DNA of 64,000 nucleotides from Amphirosellinia nigrospora (lineage: Eukaryota; Ascomycota; Sordariomycetes; Xylariales; Xylariaceae): assembly GCA_004123355.1 (NCBI GenBank), contig SCHM01000002.1:1798001-1862000 (forward strand). The letters run 5' to 3'. The translations under genes and the position numbers were made by a program. Under the pieces are notes generated by a model. The model made no database searches and was not told the DNA's origin. It was given only the letters and a program-made list of their open reading frames with translations. Shown here one piece after another: positions 61,766 to 64,000 of the stretch (position 1 is its first letter; every line of letters begins with the position of its first letter).

Positions 61766-64000
61766 TTATTGGTTTTAGGCTTACGCCAAAACAAGAAGAA
61801 AAATTAGCAAGCCGGAGCGCATGTAAACATATAAGTTTAATCGGAGAATTATGGTGGGGCTTGGGCGATTTCATGGTATTCGGAGATGATCCTTCAGGCG
61901 CTGGGGATATGTGCAGTCATACTTCCTGGCATGATACTCAGGTTAGAGTCTATTTTTAATAGAATAGATACATGGTCATTGTGAGCAAGTAACCATGAGA
62001 TTTCCCCCGTTCCCTCCAGTTACCCCTCGGCACACTTTGCTCCTTCTCCAAGAACTATGAGAAAAACGTTAGGTGTCAACGGGTTTTAGATTTGGATTCT
62101 TAATGGAAGCGGTAGCCACTCTTGTTGGGTTATATGGCTATCCATAAAAGGTTGATATATTTACCTCGCCACGTAAGAGGGCATGTGAATATGGCACGTA
62201 TGCCTTGAAGATTACATGCCGTTCAACCGCCGAGGATAGAAAACACCACGATAATCTCTCAGCTCTCTTTATTATTTGCGTTCCCCCATTGCCTAGCACC
62301 ATCACCGAGCGAGTGACGCCCTGGGCAACCAGACATCGTGATGAGCAGTCACAAATAGCCTGGTTCTGGGACGAGATAGGTAAATCTTACCCAATTATCT
62401 CTTATCTCTCGTTGATAAATTAATAATGGATCAAAGTCATATCGCGCGATTAAAAGTGATTGCTTGAAAGTTGAGGTGACATGCGCTCCCTTAGTTCGTG
62501 GGTTGCTCTGTTGCCATCGTAGGATAGCCGCCAATACGTGGACATAGTCCATTATTGCCGTCCGCAATTTCAAATAATGGGTTGAAGGCTCTATAGGTCA
62601 TTCGACTTAGCAAGGTATCATCTTTACCTATCTGAGGAGAGAGCTCAGGCAACACCGGTCGGTGAAAATAACCAGGTACTATTCTCCCACCGTTGAATAG
62701 CGTGAACTTCCACGTAGCTCCCCGGCCATTCGTTGATCGAACCCACGAACAAGTTATCATGTTGCCTTGATTTGTCGAGTGCTTATGTTTGAATACAATC
62801 AAACTATACTACTTGATATATTACATCGACATGTTGCATGGCATAAATGACATCATACCCAACTGTCTGGCTGACTTCTTCCGAAACAACATGTCCCAGG
62901 ATGAGGCATCTTTAACGATTGCTCCTCAGACGACATCGAGGGCAACTACTCCAATATTGACGTCAGTAGTAGAACCTCGTGTCCTGTTGTTTGATACTAC
63001 ATTTTGTTAGGGACCCTGTGATATACAGCGTAGGCTATATTCAGCTGTCTCTTAGAGATTAATTCCTAATTCATCGACAAAGGCGAGGATCTAAATTATG
63101 GCGTAGACAAAATGTCATCGGGCTCAGGGTACGTGGCAATGAGTGTGAGGAATTGTAGGCTGATTCACTTTGTTACCGCGGTTTGAAAGTTGCCTCTCCT
63201 TTTTGACGTTCTGTTTTTCTACACTAAGCAAGGTAATCTTGGAATGATCTCGCGACGAATTTCCTATACCTCACACTTGCTTTCTAGATGGCTGTAGTTT
63301 ATATAGAAACATTTAAATCTACCAGACCCAGCAGATCTGCCAAATCATACCGTATCATATGGTCCTGCAAGCCCAAGCTTAACATGAATATCAAAGCTGC
63401 AAGCGATTCGGTATAACTATGACGCACATCTGATGTTATACTGCCTATACCGGCCTCGGATATATTGCCTATCGCCATGAAGGCTAGTGCCGGAGCAATA
63501 ATAGTGTGACTGAGTGTTTAACTCTGCGATCTTCAGGGATAGAACCAATGGCAAAGGATCATTAATGCTCTTGAGCACTTAGTATTAATAGATCTGATGT
63601 AGATTCACAACGAAAAGCCACCATTGTGACAGCTGTTTTCTTTGCAACGTGCAGCTTGGTTACGAGTGTTTGAATAGTAATCTCTGTTAAGTATAGTCTA
63701 ATTAAAACGAATTGATCTCACAAGGAATTTCTCAGATCTAGTTGAAAGAGATACAGCAATAGTAGATACATACCTCTTACCTCCATATACGTACCTTGTC
63801 TTAAGATACCTAAGGGAGGTACTTAGTAGGTAGTTACGTGAGGCGACGCGACGCGAGTTACAGCGATTTTATTGAAGGTACTGCATGATATTCGAGGTAT
63901 ATCTATCACCTTATGCATGCTTAATTGAAGATCGATCTCAGTCCACTACGTAATACATGTTGATGACTTGCAGCAACTTCCAGTTATTGTGGCGGGTCTC
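61766..64000. other. Intergenic to right edge, no gene seen
   Basis: Downstream of UFD2. Open frames stay under 104 codons and lack family features. GTACTTAG/TACCTAAG-rich AT sequence appears near 63.8 kb. Confidence 0.45.

Overview
The window looks like nuclear DNA of a filamentous ascomycete (Pezizomycotina; a Sordariomycete is my guess, not shown by the sequence). Genes lie on both strands and carry short introns (about 44 to 130 nt) with GTAAGT/GTATGT donors and CTAAC-type branch sites. The families are fungal: Pho80-type cyclin, HSP30-type opsin-related protein, DUF7704, Chz1, EMC10, Gid5/Vid28 and Ufd2. Fourteen protein genes can be assigned with support, and exon structures were worked out by hand.

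Layout. 1-1005 (-): C2H2 zinc-finger gene running off the left edge. About 1878-3966 (+): decayed long coding region of unknown repeat-like family, then an AT-rich tract. 6627-7427 (+): small SET-domain protein. 8700-9640: composite repeat locus. 10231-11542 (+) and 12607-13755 (+): aldo-keto reductase and short-chain dehydrogenase. 14456-15439 (-): opsin-related protein without the retinal lysine. 17335-17817 (+): DUF7704 membrane protein. 18107-21304 (-): Gid5/ARMC8-like armadillo protein. 22482-23710 (+): Pho80-like cyclin. 24292-24990 (+): EMC10. 25628-26119 (+): Chz1 histone chaperone. 28329-30071 (+): fucose/glucose-permease-type MFS transporter. 32026-33453 (-): four-finger C2H2 transcription factor. 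33.5-52 kb: gene desert with a Pol III-like box pair and one decayed coding patch. 52006-53244 (+): NAD(P)-dependent aldehyde/dihydroflavonol-type reductase. 54026-55480 (-): Cys-rich single-pass membrane protein. 58102-61765 (+): Ufd2, the U-box ubiquitin chain elongation factor. 61.8-64 kb: no gene seen.

There is no obvious single pathway. Two genes belong to ubiquitin-dependent turnover (GID5 and UFD2), one to ER membrane protein insertion (EMC10), one to H2A.Z handling (CHZ1) and one to cyclin control. The three oxidoreductases look like accessory metabolism.

The strongest unexpected signal is technical or evolutionary. Ten of the fourteen genes need one or more one-base frame corrections. 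Eighteen of these have the same sense (one base missing), and fourteen of those sit in or beside G or C runs. Housekeeping genes are affected too, so systematic base loss in the consensus sequence is more likely than true pseudogenes. Protein predictions from this assembly would be cut short for most genes.
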